From the NCBI GenBank assembly GCA_009760855.2, contig WPIO01000062.1, positions 62,001 to 126,000 of the forward strand: DNA of 64,000 bases, written 5' to 3'. A program made the position numbers and the translations under genes. Positions 1 through 11,784 of this stretch are shown here, piece after piece. Position 1 is the stretch's first letter; each line of letters begins with the position of its first letter. Source of the DNA: Cristatella mucedo (Eukaryota > Bryozoa > Phylactolaemata > Cristatellidae). Below the pieces are notes generated by a model. It worked only from the letters and a program-made list of their open reading frames with translations, was not told where the DNA came from and did not search any database.

Positions 1-451
1 AGCATGTGAAAGCAAAAGTGAAGACACCCATAGCCACCGTTGAGTATGACCTGTGGCTAATGAGATGCGTAGAATTATGCATGAGTGCGCACGAAAAGCA
101 TTTCGGTACAAAAACAAAACTACAACTCCGTGGGGCGAAAGAAAAGTGGCGCCCGCCATCTCACGGCGTTCCGCTCAACCGCCACCAGCGCACTCCGTCC
201 AACCTGGTGAGCAGCCCGGGTCACCTGACCGTACGGTCGCCGCCGTCCACACTTCAGCCAGCCCTCCGGCCTGTGCAGACACTGCCATCTACTCTCTTTC
301 TCTCTTCCTTCCTGCTCTGGAGCAGCCTACCCTCCGGCTATGACTAGCTTAAAATAGTATATACGTCACTCGCCTCCCTTCGCCAGCTACAATAGTCGTC
401 TCACAACCCTTAAGTGCGAGAGGATTTTTCTTTCCTTCGTTTTGACATCGC
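1..451. other. No recognised gene
   Basis: Short overlapping open frames (6-347 and 53-343 on the plus strand) with no family resemblance. Moderately GC-rich. Nothing can be assigned. Confidence 0.4.
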
Positions 452-655
452 TCAGCCGCTTCCGGCAGCTGATAGGGACAGATGGGTCTTAAGCTGAGAC
501 TTGAATGATGCAAGGTCATTGCAGATAGTAACCGTACCCGAATGCAGTTTCGAACTTTCGGTGCATGCCAGCTGATGGCCTATCGATGTGTGGAAGCTGG
601 TGCCATATATAACCGGCAGGTTACCAAAAGCCGTGCTGTCACTTGCCTCCTCCAA
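452..655 (-). repeat. LINE ORF2 C-terminal remnant (family c)
   Basis: Minus-strand frame ending DLASFKSQLKTHLSLS, the usual C-terminal end of L2/CR1-like reverse transcriptases. It resembles the 46562-46966 copy, which ends EFASFQSQLKMQLF. The rest is degenerate. Confidence 0.5.
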
Positions 656-929
656 GCGGCAGTCACCTAGCCTCTTGCTAGATAGGCAGACCGGTGGCTA
701 AGGAAGCCTTAGCCGTTTTACAGGTCCAGACTTGCAAATCGAGGTATGATCCAACTTGCAACTCGAGGCACGGCATTCGGGCCCAGGAAGCCGGCCTGCG
801 AGTTTCGCCTCGAGGGCTTTACTTGAGATTTTGAGTATGTCATAGGCTGATCTGTAGATCAGAGGCGTGTGGTTTTGAGATTACTCTGCCCGTGACGCTC
901 CTTTTTAGTCGATTTGACCGCCTCGTTTG

Positions 930-1063
930 TGTAACGGCAGGAGAGTTTTAACGGCTGTCGCCACCGCTTGCAGTTGGCAATAAAGAATCATCCACTACAG
1001 GATTCAAACCCAAGACCTTGGTCTATAAGAGCTAGCACCTTACCTCCTGGGCTATCACGGCCT
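930..1063 (-). repeat. tRNA-derived SINE, family A
   Basis: In reverse orientation it carries a B-box-like gggtttgaatcc, an A-box region and the body with the 'cactgcaagcggtggtgat' type segment shared with copies at 2581, 46213 and 63099. Diverged. Confidence 0.6.
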
Positions 1064-2074
1064 TTGTTCAATGTGAGATGTGCCTCGCCCTGATCGATGT
1101 AGTGAGTGAGCGGGCTGTGCACGCCCCACAGTCGAGGTGGTATACGGGTGGGATGTCCTTTCGGTGATTGACGTGATATGGGGGACAGTCAGTCGTCGGA
1201 AGGTTGGGTTGATCGTGGATAGAGTCGTGCTTTCCCCGGCTCCGTGCTTAGTTGAATAAACTGGTGGCGTTAGTCGTCAGCGGATATCTCTGTGTGCGCC
1301 AGACGACAACTAAACTTCGGTATTTACTCACACGAATATACTTATTTTGCCACTCTATCGGTTATTTAATCCTTCTCTTGGCAAGTAGGAACTATAGAAT
1401 ACTAAAGCTGTTACTAGTTCGCAAGCACTTTCAAACCCGCTATTCCCTGCGATGCGAACGATGTGCTGGAAACTAAACAAGAACATGCTGAGGGAGTTCA
1501 TGAGGGTTCCAATTTTGCTAGGGCGAGGGGCTGAGGCCTAACCACAGTCACGAATGCGTGGTGGGTGCGAGGCGTGGCGTTCGATTGGGATGCTACTTTT
1601 CTTCATGTTCCATCATAAGCTTAATGGCTCGAGGCCTTAAGCCACCTGCTACTTTCCACTTGTACGATGACACTTGCCATTCTGAGGATCTCGGGGGTTG
1701 CATGCTTGCAATGCTAAGACCGGTTGCCCCTATACTGTATATACTTTGCCTCGACCCAAACTTCTTCTCGTGGGATTCACGTAAACAAGGGCTGGAATAA
1801 ACCAATTTGCTCTCCTATTTAGAGTTGATGCGGTGTAAATATAACCGCCAGCGCTAGTAAACTAGTTGTCGTTGCTTGCGGCGCTGCTTCACGTTGAAGT
1901 TGTATTTTCATAAGAAGCTTCCATGTTTGGTCAAAATATTCTATCCCCTGCCCTGGATTTGGGACTACTTTCCGCAGTGCCTGCAGATCTCGCTACCAAC
2001 ATGTGTGAAAATGCCTAAAGAGAGCATGATTTCTCTTACGGTATTATAAAAACGTTTGATTATTATAATTGTTA
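1064..2074. other. No recognised gene or repeat
   Basis: About 1 kb with only short chance frames (1252-1476 and 1558-1800 on the plus strand). No splice-bounded homologous exon was seen. Confidence 0.4.
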
Positions 2075-2455
2075 TTTCATTAGCTCGCTAGTTCTGTCGA
2101 GACTAGAATACTGTAATTCGGCAGTGGCAGGGCTACCGAAAAAGCTATCAAGCTTCTAGAGTTGGTGATGGATACGGCCGCAAGATTGGTTTCTAAAGTA
2201 AACAAAAACAGCGGTTTCCCGTCTCCTTTATTAAAGGAGCCACAAAATCTCTTGGCCCTCTTAGGAGAGTAAATTAGGTGTACCATTCTTTAACGTAAAG
2301 ACTGTCGGAGAAAAAATTGTTCGCTCTGCTTATCGTAGACTGTTGAACACTTCCACAATTCCTACGCTATGACATCCCAGCATCTGCTGACTATGGCGCA
2401 TCCTGACTAGTCGTCCTTCGCTGCTACTTCCACATTGCCGAAATCATGGCTTGAT
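2075..2455 (+). repeat. LINE fragment (family b), reverse-transcriptase C-terminal part
   Basis: The segment near 2085 reads like SRLEYCNSAVAGLPKK, matching the [15 protein letters not shown] block of the 5010-6665 element. Later sequence (around 2345-2450) parallels its 6370-6470 region. Multiple stops. Confidence 0.65.
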
Positions 2456-2580
2456 TAGATAATATTGTGACAGTTAAACTAGTTCTTGTGCTTATGAACT
2501 CACGCCTATATGATCGCGATTTCCTTTATTCAGGACGTCAGGCCTGTGACCTCACTAAAAGAAAAGAAAAAAAGAAAATG

Positions 2581-2749
2581 CTAGCTGATATAACAGCCTC
2601 TTTTTGTATAGCGACAGAAGAGCCTTTACGGCTATCACCACTGCTTGCAGTGGCGATAAAGGATCGCCCACTGCAGGATTCGAGCCCACGACCTCGGGGG
2701 CCGAGGTCGTGAAAAGCAACCGCCTTACCTAGTGAGCCATTACGGCTAG
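2581..2749 (-). repeat. tRNA-derived SINE, family A
   Basis: Well preserved. In reverse it has the A-box-like ctcactaggtaaggcgg, an internal arm gacctcggcc/ggccgaggtc and the B-box gggctcgaatcc, then the family A body ending in tatacaaaaagaggctgtta. Confidence 0.75.
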
Positions 2750-2789
2750 TCTGCAACCTGCATACAATCCAACTGCTGGCCAGAGCTTG

Positions 2790-3125
2790 TCATCGGCGTA
2801 GCTGCCACATCACGGCAGCGCTGTCTGAGCTTCACTGGAGCCCACCAGGCATCGAATCCATTTCCCAATCCTTAGTCTGACTTACAAGACACTTCATCCC
2901 TCTTGAACCAGCCTATCAATCCGACCTCATTGGTCTGCGTGCTCTCGAACTACCTGCTGCTCATCATCTCTCCGTCATCTCTCCGTCCCTCCAACTAAAT
3001 TGAAATACTTTGGTGAGCGAGCCTTCAGCTCTTTGGCACCGAGAGTCCGGAACTTGCTACTAGCAATGACTTTCAGATATAGTTCTCGAATCTAGACGAA
3101 TCTGTTCCGGTTTTCTTTTCCTTCG
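2790..3125 (+). repeat. LINE fragment (family c)
   Basis: Shares the block ctggcgtagctgccaca-like and the following 'ctgagcttcactgg' stretch with the 46562-46966 copy. It encodes degenerate ELHWSP and EPAYQSDL motifs of an L2/CR1-type ORF2 C-terminus. Confidence 0.6.
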
Positions 3126-3346
3126 CCGAAGTGGAGTTGTCTTTGTTCCATAGTGCTTCGTTTGCTTGCATGTGCATGATTCAGTGCATGCTACAAGCCT
3201 TTACAGGCTTTACAGACCGGTTTCACCGAGAGTCTTTATGTTTGCTTTAACATGCTGGCCTGAGCACGATACCCGAGTGCTTTTGCATACTTGATACCGT
3301 ACGTGCTACCAACCACTGGATAGTGATTATCTTGCAGCAAGTTATA

Positions 3347-3395
3347 AGACGCCTAAGTAGAGACTAAGCTGTGTTAAGGCGCTATAAAAAGCATA
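3347..3395 (+). repeat. Isolated SINE/LINE 3' tail hairpin
   Basis: gcctaagtagagactaagct...aaggcgctataaaaa is the GCGCC..AGAGA..TCTCT..GGCGC type tail shared by LINE family a and SINE family B. The body is lost. Confidence 0.5.
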
Positions 3396-3600
3396 TAAAA
3401 ATATACTTACATACCACCGGCTTCATCGTCTCCCCTTCAGATTCTGAAGTGCTCCCGAATTTCTCTTTTTTGTGAGATCGTGTGTTGGCTATTATATGTC
3501 CACCAAAAACCACTTAGTGAGTGAGCTCTAGGGAAACCACCCTTATGCAACATCCACTACTTTGGACTTTTGGTTTGGACTTTGCGGGGGTCAGATGGAG

Positions 3601-3601
<1 letters not shown>

Positions 3602-3658
<57 letters not shown>

Positions 3659-3675
3659 CTACACACACACACACA
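3602..3675 (+). repeat. (AC)n microsatellite
   Basis: About 27 uninterrupted CA units, then a short break (tct) and seven more. Open frames across it are artefacts. Confidence 0.97.
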
Positions 3676-4480
3676 TATTGATAGTTGCCATGCAAGTGGA
3701 TGACAATAGCATCTTACTGTACTTAGCATACTTTATTTTAGGAGTCCGAGTATTTAAGCTCCTGCTAAATTGCAGCAATAAATATAGGCATTGCGATCAC
3801 AAGCAGGTGAGAAAAGGACAAAGACAAGATTCTGCCTCCAGGCAGCAGCTGGAAAGTGCAATGGAAAACGTGAAGGAGTAGTTTGCAAAGTGATACCAAA
3901 CCCTACTTACAACACCTCAAAAACGGCTACTAAGTTTGAGACCCTTGGGGTGGCAAAACTCATTGTCTTCTCTACGCAAAGTGTATATAAACATTAAGGG
4001 TAAATTAAAAAAAAATATTGAGAAAATTGGTAAAAGATCAACATCTTATAACTTGGATTTGTAACAACTCTTTTAACCTTGGTATATTGTGGTACATGTT
4101 TGCAGCTTGCCAAGGTATACGCTCGTGACTTCGAAACAGCTTTATTTACAGTATAGCTTTTCCCTTTCTAAATTCTATAACTCGGCCAATACTTCAACGT
4201 TGAACGTAAAATTGCAAATGTGAGTTCAGCTCTGCTTGTCCAACACTGCAGTAGTTCATTTCTTGCTTGGGCCATTAGGTTTGCAATAAATACTTCTCCG
4301 TAATTGCAGATAATATAGTTCACGGACTGTGCAAATAGCAGGACAGCATATTACCTGTTCACATATGCCGATTGTCTTGAGCCCACGACCTCGGTTGTCA
4401 AAAATGATCATCTTGATCTGGGTCATCAACGGTGGTCATTAAAGGCGAGCATCTTAACCCGTGGGCCAAACCCATAGAAT
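3676..4480. other. No recognised gene
   Basis: AT-rich DNA with short frames only. The end (about 4440-4480) carries part of an inverted SINE B head next to the complete SINE at 4483. Confidence 0.4.
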
Positions 4481-4482
4481 CT

Positions 4483-4630
4483 TGCTGGTTTGGTCCAGCG
4501 GTTAAGGTGCTCGCCCCGACCAAGGTCTGGCTGAGTTCGTGGGCTCGAGCCCCGAGGCATATGTGAAGCGCCTGAATAGAGATTAAGTTCTCTTTGGGCG
4601 CTATACAAATGAATTTTATTTATTTATTTA
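4483..4630 (+). repeat. tRNA-derived SINE, family B, with LINE-like 3' tail
   Basis: A-box region ggtttggtccagcggttaag, B-box gggctcgagccccga, then tail gaagcgcctgaatagagatt through ggcgctatacaa and an A/T-rich end. Nearly the same as 41826-41953. The tail matches LINE family a. Confidence 0.75.
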
Positions 4631-5009
4631 ATCTTCCACATGCAATCTATTACCTCGAGCCTTCGGCCGAGTGATGGTAAACGATTTAACATGAGGCCTG
4701 TATATTTTACCTGACCAGCGAAGAAACCCCAGCACAAATTCCTAATATACCTTATCAGGATGTCCTATCATTTGAGCTCTGATATGCTCTCACTTGATGT
4801 TTGATGCAACGTGGCAAAGATTACATTATCTTAACGAGGATTTCCTCAATATGGTGCTAGGTTGGATTAAGTGATATCCCTGTAACCAGTGTATGCAAGC
4901 CAAACGATCAAAGTGGGTATGCTAGCATCATAGCAGCATAACAACTTTGACCTAAACAAAAGTGAGGGCAGTCACTGAAACTTTCACATGTGGTCTTACA
5001 TAGGTCACT
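4631..5009. other. No recognised gene
   Basis: Nothing identified between the SINE and the LINE copy. The start of the LINE may lie somewhat upstream of 5010. Confidence 0.35.
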
Positions 5010-6665
5010 ATGCCTTTGCCCTCATACCCTTCTTTGGTCTTGATGCCATTGGTGGCCGTCCAAATGCGTGCTTCGTATGCTTTATTAGTCTTCTTACTTA
5101 AAAAGCCTGTATTAGATACAGAGCTCCTTGCAAACTATCGCCCAGTTTCCCTTCTTTCTTTCTTGTCAAAAATTATTGAAAAAAATGTTGCTAAGCAGCT
5201 GGTTGAACATATTGAAAAGAATTAAAGGTCAGAAAAATTTTAATCGGGGTTCAAAAGGCAGCATTCCACTGAAAGTGCTCCCCTCCGTGTTAACAATGAC
5301 ATCCTACGTGGCAACGACGACGGGAATGTCACTGCCCTAGCTGTGCTAGATTTTTCAGCTGCCTTCGATACCATTGATCTCGAGGTTCTGCTTGAACGAT
5401 TGAGAGCAACGATCGGTCTGGCAGACGAAGCACTGGCATGGTTTAAATCGTACTTGTCTGATCGTGTTCAATCCGTGTCTAGTGGTGGCCAGGTCTCACA
5501 CACGAGACGGGTCACCTGTGGAATCCCTCAAGGATCTGTACTCGGTCCCTTGCTGTTCTCAATTTGTACTCAACCTCTGGGAAAAGTGATTAAGGTCCAT
5601 GAATAAGATATCACATTTATGCTGACGATACTCAGCTGTATTTGTCATTCAAACCGTCGGAATCTGCTGCAGCAACTGAGAAACTGAATGCTTGCCTTGC
5701 CGACATTCGATCATGGACGTCGGAAAACTTCTCGAAGCTAAATGACGATAAAACCGAACTGCTGCTCATTGGACACTCTAAGCGTGTGGCTGGATTAAAA
5801 GGCTTTACTCTTCTAATAGGTGCTGCTGTTGTGCGACCATCACCACGTGCTCGAAATTTAGGTGTCGTTTTTGAAAACTGCCTCAATTTTAAAAGCGTCA
5901 TTCAGGAGACTGCTTCTACAGCTAGCCACCACGTCCGATCCCTATCCAAGATTAGGAGCAGTCTTCCACAGTGGCTTATGCAAGATTTAACTAGCTCCTT
6001 AGTTCTGTCTTGGCTTGATTATTGTAATTCCCTTTTGGCTGGGCTACCAAAAAAAGCAACTAGGCCCACTGCAGCTGACTATGAACATGGCTGCAAGGGT
6101 AGTCTTCAAGTCCCAGAGGTTTGAGCACGTGTCTCCTTTGCTAAAAGAGCTAGGATGGATGCCGGTTGAGCAACTGGTACAAAGCAAAGTTCTTACGCTG
6201 ACCCACAAGGCCCGCCACGGTTTTTCGCGCTCTTTCGTACCTAGCTGAACTGCTGCACAAGTTTCAGCCTCTTCGCTCCCTCAGGTCTTGTGTGGACAAG
6301 AAATTAGCTGTTTTATTCCTCCGCCTAAAGACCGTTGGCGGCAGAAGCTGTAGCTCTGCAGGTCCTAGACTGCGGAACTCGCTTCCACAATTCTTACGCA
6401 ACGACAACTGCTGTCCTGCTGCCGACTATGGCTCATCGTTTTCAGCGGTCCTGAGCTGCTACTTCCATGCTATTAACTACCTCAACTGCTCTCCTGACTC
6501 TGCTATGCTTCCCAATTTCTCTTTGTTGCGTGAGACAAAGTCTGTTGGCTACCGAATGCGTACCGAAAGCCGCTTAGGCTGCGAGTTCGCTATTCAAAAC
6601 TCTCCTGGGTAACACCCACATAGTATTTATAACTTTATGGAGTTACAGACGGAGATACACTACAC
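5010..6665 (+). mobile_element. Non-LTR retrotransposon (L2/CR1-like LINE, family b), broken reverse transcriptase
   Basis: Plus-strand pieces of one RT in successive frames: NYRPVSLLSFLSKIIEK (from about 5136), AFDTIDLEVLLERL, GIPQGSVLGPLLFS (about 5521-5562), the catalytic YADDTQLYL just after 5610, LNDDKTELLLIG, and a C-terminal [15 protein letters not shown] block. At least three frame breaks make it non-autonomous. The endonuclease half is absent, so it is 5' truncated. The 3' end is a UTR with the block ccgaaagccgcttaggctg and a terminal acactacactacat run. Shorter relatives lie at 2075, 15322 and 20449. Confidence 0.88.
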
Positions 6666-8076
6666 TACATTCTCTGCAGCTTCACGGTATGATTTCATCG
6701 CATCATCGTACGATTTTTCTCTGTTTCCAACATCCATAACTGTATTAAGCAGAGCGTTCTATATTCATGCATGACACAACTACAGTGTTCTATATTAACA
6801 CATTCAGATGAAAAGCAAGTTACAGAGTCTTACCACTCACCCTTTTGTTTCCGAGCTTTAATTTTCTCCATGTTCTGTTCTCTGTATATTTTACAGTAAT
6901 TTCATTTTCGTTCTTTCTTTAGCAACCGGTCTTTTCTCTTGGATTGCACCCCATATAAAATCAGTTTCCTCTAAAAATTAGGCTCCAAAATACAGCAGCC
7001 TTATGGAACTGTTAGTCACTACCAGTCAGGCGCCGGAGCTGGGTATTGCCGCTTTATCGTTTTTTGGAATTCACACGGAGATACATAACACATGAATATA
7101 GAAAACCTTGTTACGTTACTGTGTCTCCGGCTGCAGCAGCGCTAGTGGAGTTTCACGGAGACACAAAGACACGAGCGGGCGAACGAGACTCTCTCTTTAT
7201 TTCCCTAGCGGATACATACATAAGCTTGGGGGTTGACTTACTACAGATAAGGGAGTGCATCTGTGGTGGGCCACATGCTTACGTCAAAGGCTGCACCGAG
7301 TCAATGGTGCAACCATCCGCCGCAGGCGGGGCATACCTCGGCGGCCGAGAAGCAACAGGCGCACACAACAACCTCCAAGCAAGAGCGATCTGCAGATGGT
7401 ACTTAGACCTAAGCTGCGGTGCTTGTCGCTCCAGCATGCCCATCCAAAACTGCCAGAAGGCGGCAAGAGTCGACCCATGCCAACGAACACAAACTAAACA
7501 ACACTTTCACTGCGTACTGCTTTCTAGCACTCTTGTATCTTTTCTCAGCCGCTGAAAAATTACATGACGCAATTTATCGACTGTATCCTGTAGTTTCCTC
7601 TATTTTGAGGCCTCCTTTCGTCCTCACTTGGAGAGGAATCTAACTTTTACGAGGTGCTGAATAGTATTTTTCAATGTTAACAACTTTTTGGACTTGCTTT
7701 TTTATAAGTACACCCATTAGATACAGCGCATTTTTGCTATTTGCATCTTACCCATAGAAAACGATTCGTTTTTTGCTCAGGGCACCATACCCGTAGCAGC
7801 TTCTATGGGCATAGCGCCCATAGCAGGACGGCGTATTAGCTTATTAAGCTGACAACTTACCGGAAGCGCACGGGAAGCAGAAATGGACTCGTTTAGTGAG
7901 AGAGGCTATTTACCAGACAACATTGCATCTGAAGTTAGTCACTATTGTTAGGTTCATGGAAGAAGCATGAATTAATTTAATTCGAACTCAACGTATTACC
8001 ATGTATGTCTACGGTGCATGACCTCGGCCGTCCGGCTGGTTGCCAGCACCGGCGACCCGCCGGTATCGGAGTAGAA
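6666..8076. other. SUCLA2 upstream region; no recognised gene
   Basis: Includes an open frame at 7046-7555 (169 codons, plus strand) with no family I recognise and a biased composition. Two related short blocks (cacggagata at about 7074 and cacggagaca at about 7154) suggest repeat ends. The last 70 bp before the SUCLA2 start are GC-rich with several CpG sites and probably hold its promoter/5'UTR. Confidence 0.35.
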
Positions 8077-11000
8077 ATGGCGTCGATGTTTCTCCGCGGT
8101 CCCCGAGCTTGCGCTCAGCTGGTTTTGAGTGATTTGAGGAAGGTAGGCTTTTTTGTGTCTCACTTTCAACTTCTCAGATGCACTCAGCATGCCTAAATTT
8201 GCACGTTATTTTTCGCCGTGTGACTAAATGTTGGGCTTCGTGACTCGGTAGCTAGGGCGCTGTCGATTCGTCGGCAGCTGCTCACTCCTCGTCATCTTTC
8301 TGCTATATCCGCCCACCCGCGCACCGACCGATTGTCGTCTAAAGGCTCCTTTTCCTTCACTCGCTAGTGACTTCGTACCCCAAAAGAAGCCACTTTAGTT
8401 GATAGTCGTGCTAGATGAATCGTACTTGTCACCTACCGCACACGCAGACGACGCATGTACATGCAAGGCATGCGTCGTTGGGCATAGGGCTTGCTGCTAC
8501 GTTGATTCAGCTCTTCTGTTTGGAGGAAGGCTTTAAGCATGTCCTAGCAAAGTGTATTTGGTTTTTTTAATGGCAGTTCATTCCCTGTCAGTATATAAGT
8601 CCGCATATGCCTTTATAATGCTCTCCCTGGACTGGGGTTCAAGAGTTGCAATCGTACATTAGCACCTGCCCGCGATCCCGACCCGTATAGCGAGGGCCTG
8701 AATGTTAAATCTCACTTGGAGACTAAACGTGTTAAGTGCTTCGTTTGCCGTCGCCGTTGTGCGCATTTACTTTGTCGGTATAAGCTACTGGTTATATCCG
8801 TGGTCGAAATAGAATGAGAATCGTGGGAGGCACCACGTGCCATTAGTCAAAACAAGGCCTTACTCGCAGGCGCTGCTTAAATCAAGCACTTTCCCTGCGG
8901 CTGTCTAACCAACGTCGTGAACTCTTGGGCCTGCACAGAGTGCCGACATTGGCACTGGTAGCCAAACCTGCATGTCGTCCTGTAGCATACATCATTTCTG
9001 GCCAAGGCATGCATACATGTTCAGTGACTTGGGATGCAATCGCCCCTCATTTTAAATTAACGTTATCTGTTTTGGAGAAATGGAGGAAGTCTTCTGTAAC
9101 AGCTTTCAATAGGGATAATGTCCTGCTTTTGTGTGTAGCTGGCTGACTTGCTAGCTGGCAAGATGAATACTGCTTCTTTGAGGAATTTTCGAGCTTGCCC
9201 GATGCCACCGATATTAAAACATTAGCGTAAGGCTGCCATCGGTGCTGAACAAACAGTAGGCTCACATTCTTTGAAGATTTTACATCCGTGAAGCCTATAT
9301 ATGCAGTCGGTGTTTGCAGCTTTGACCGAGTTGTTGAGGGCACGACAGTTATGCATAGCATTTGCAGTAGCTGCACTTCTCTGTGGTCCCAGGGCTTGAT
9401 TGTCTCACTAGGGGTCCATGGAAGGTTGCTGAAGCACTATAGTGTTGCACCTAGCTGCCAAGGAATTGGTCAAACTATGACAGGCTGCCTTGCAGTTCGA
9501 ACAGATTGCCATGTAACTTACGCCTCAAGGTGAAAATTGTAGCTACTGGGCTGTTCAAGCTAGGCACAGAGAATATTATGTTATGCAAGAAGCCTCAGTT
9601 GATGTGTATCATACCGTCGTGGAGGAAGTCAGCTGGCTATATTTAGCAGTAAACTGCTCGCCAGCATAGACACACACAGGCATTGCTCGTGTGGTGTAAC
9701 ACAGGGATTGGCTGTTTTGGGTACATGGAAACAAAAGCTTCCGTTGTCAGGTAACATGACGATTTAATAACTGCTTCTTATACCCCTCCTCATTCATAGT
9801 GCAGCTGTCCTAACTCAAGCAAAGTAGGTTGGTCCTCTACTCCTGAAGGCAGTTCATCTTTCATCATACTTTTGCCACTCAAGGTTTTATTTTTATGATA
9901 GTGATACTGGCATCGTTCTCGCTTCAGGCAAACTTCTTGTTCGGTGTCCACGGTGTGGCTTCAGATTGCTCTGTATTTCTAAAAAAAAATTATTGACCGT
10001 ACTGCTGATAACACGAGTCATATTCCAGATATTAGTTTGAAGTCAAAGTCACGTACGTCTTCATGTGGTATCTTTTTAGCCTATTTCGCCTCACGGTGCT
10101 ATCGTGAGCATGTCTTTCTTCTTCTCGGATCGCATGCTGCAAGCTATGGCAGAGCATGTACTAGCACACGCACTCAGTTGCAAAAAATCCTCGCAGTATG
10201 CCCGGCGATGATGTTATCTATAAATACATTCGGGTAATAATAAGGTTTTCTTGCATGCATGGCAAAATAAAGTTATGCAAAGCATCTCTAAATATTATTT
10301 GACAGCCCCAAAACAAACAAATACGCGGCTGATATGTATTCATTACTAGCACACGCACTCAGTTGCAAAAAATCCTCGCAGTATGCCCGGCGATGATGTT
10401 ATCTATAAATACATTCGGGTGATAATAAGATTTTCTTGCATGCATGGCAAAATAAAGTTATGCAAAGCATCTCTAAATATTATTTGGCAGCCCCAAAACA
10501 AACAAATACGCGGCTGATATGTATTCATTTAGTGTGATGTCCTATTCTTTGATTCTTTATGAACTACCTTATCTGGCAGGGTTTAGAGGCCACAAGCTTC
10601 TGCACTGTCTCCTACTGTAGCAAATTCAAATTAACCTGAGTTTTACTCAGAAGGCCGGTTACTCTGCCTAGGTTGCTTTTTTTTTTTTGCTAGGATGGTT
10701 GCTTGGTTGGACGCCTAGGTTTCTTGTATCACTTTCTTTTTGTTGCTTCCCCCTTCAATCTGCTTGTATTTGTAGAATATACTTACTATCGTAAGATAAG
10801 GCTACATTTTAGGCCTGGCTTGTGTCAAGCCACTGACCCATTGCAGCGGTGTTATCTGGTTCTTGCCGTCCTGTGGCAAGGATTGCAAAAGTGCAGTTGA
10901 TCTTGGTTTCAAGTTCACCTCGTGGTTAGCAGTTGCTGACCTGCTCGGCAGTTGCTGAGCAAACCCTGCTCAATAGTGGAGTATATTTTCAGTGAATGCG

Positions 11001-11739
11001 TGCTTAGCAGCTTGTTTTGTGTGTGGCACTTCTGTGTGCATGTGTGTTTGTGCGTGTTCACAGGTATGTGCATGTGCATGTTCATAGGGCAACTCGTTTT
11101 TAGCACTTGCGTGCTTGTGCTGACCAGACATTCCATCCACGGATCTTCGCGTCGCTGCTTTATCTAGAGGATCAGAAGTGTGCTTGCTGCATTGGTGAAC
11201 CACGTGCATCCGGTAGTTCGTGTCTGCTGCAGTCTTTTTTGTGTGTGATGTCTGATCCTGGGTTTGGGACATGGTTTGTGATGGTACTTACTGCACTATG
11301 TGTCTGCTGTATTTAACTTGCCTAGGTGCTTCCAAGATGTACTGTAGCCAGCCAGCGCAAGCTTTCCATCCACGAGGCCGACAGCATGGGCCTGCTGAGA
11401 AAGGCGGGTGTCTACGTGCCCAACTTCAAGGTCGCCCGGACCAAGGAGGAGGCTCGCGCTGCCGCCGAGTCTGTCGGTGAGTGCGCTTCGACTGTCGTGG
11501 CAGGCACAGTTTTCTCTCTTCTCACGCGAAGCCTTCTTGCCACGAGCGCCTCTGCCATGACGGCTATTCAGCCCATGGCAGTCTAGCTTCGTCTCATGGT
11601 AACTCGCTTGGTTCAGCCATAGGCGTTTGTAATTTGTGGCAATCGCTATGCAGAATGGTGTGGTCAAACCTTACATTTGCGACACGGGCTGCTACCCAAA
11701 AGTAATGGCGCTCCGACTCGACCTGTGCGCACACACGCG

Positions 11740-11784
<45 letters not shown>

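Noticed and set aside
7046-7555. 169-codon open frame upstream of SUCLA2
   Set aside because: No recognisable family, no splice or codon evidence, and biased composition near possible repeat ends.
8001-8076. Upstream in-frame ATGs extending SUCLA2
   Set aside because: The ATG at 8077 matches the known N-terminus type (MASMF) and has a better context.
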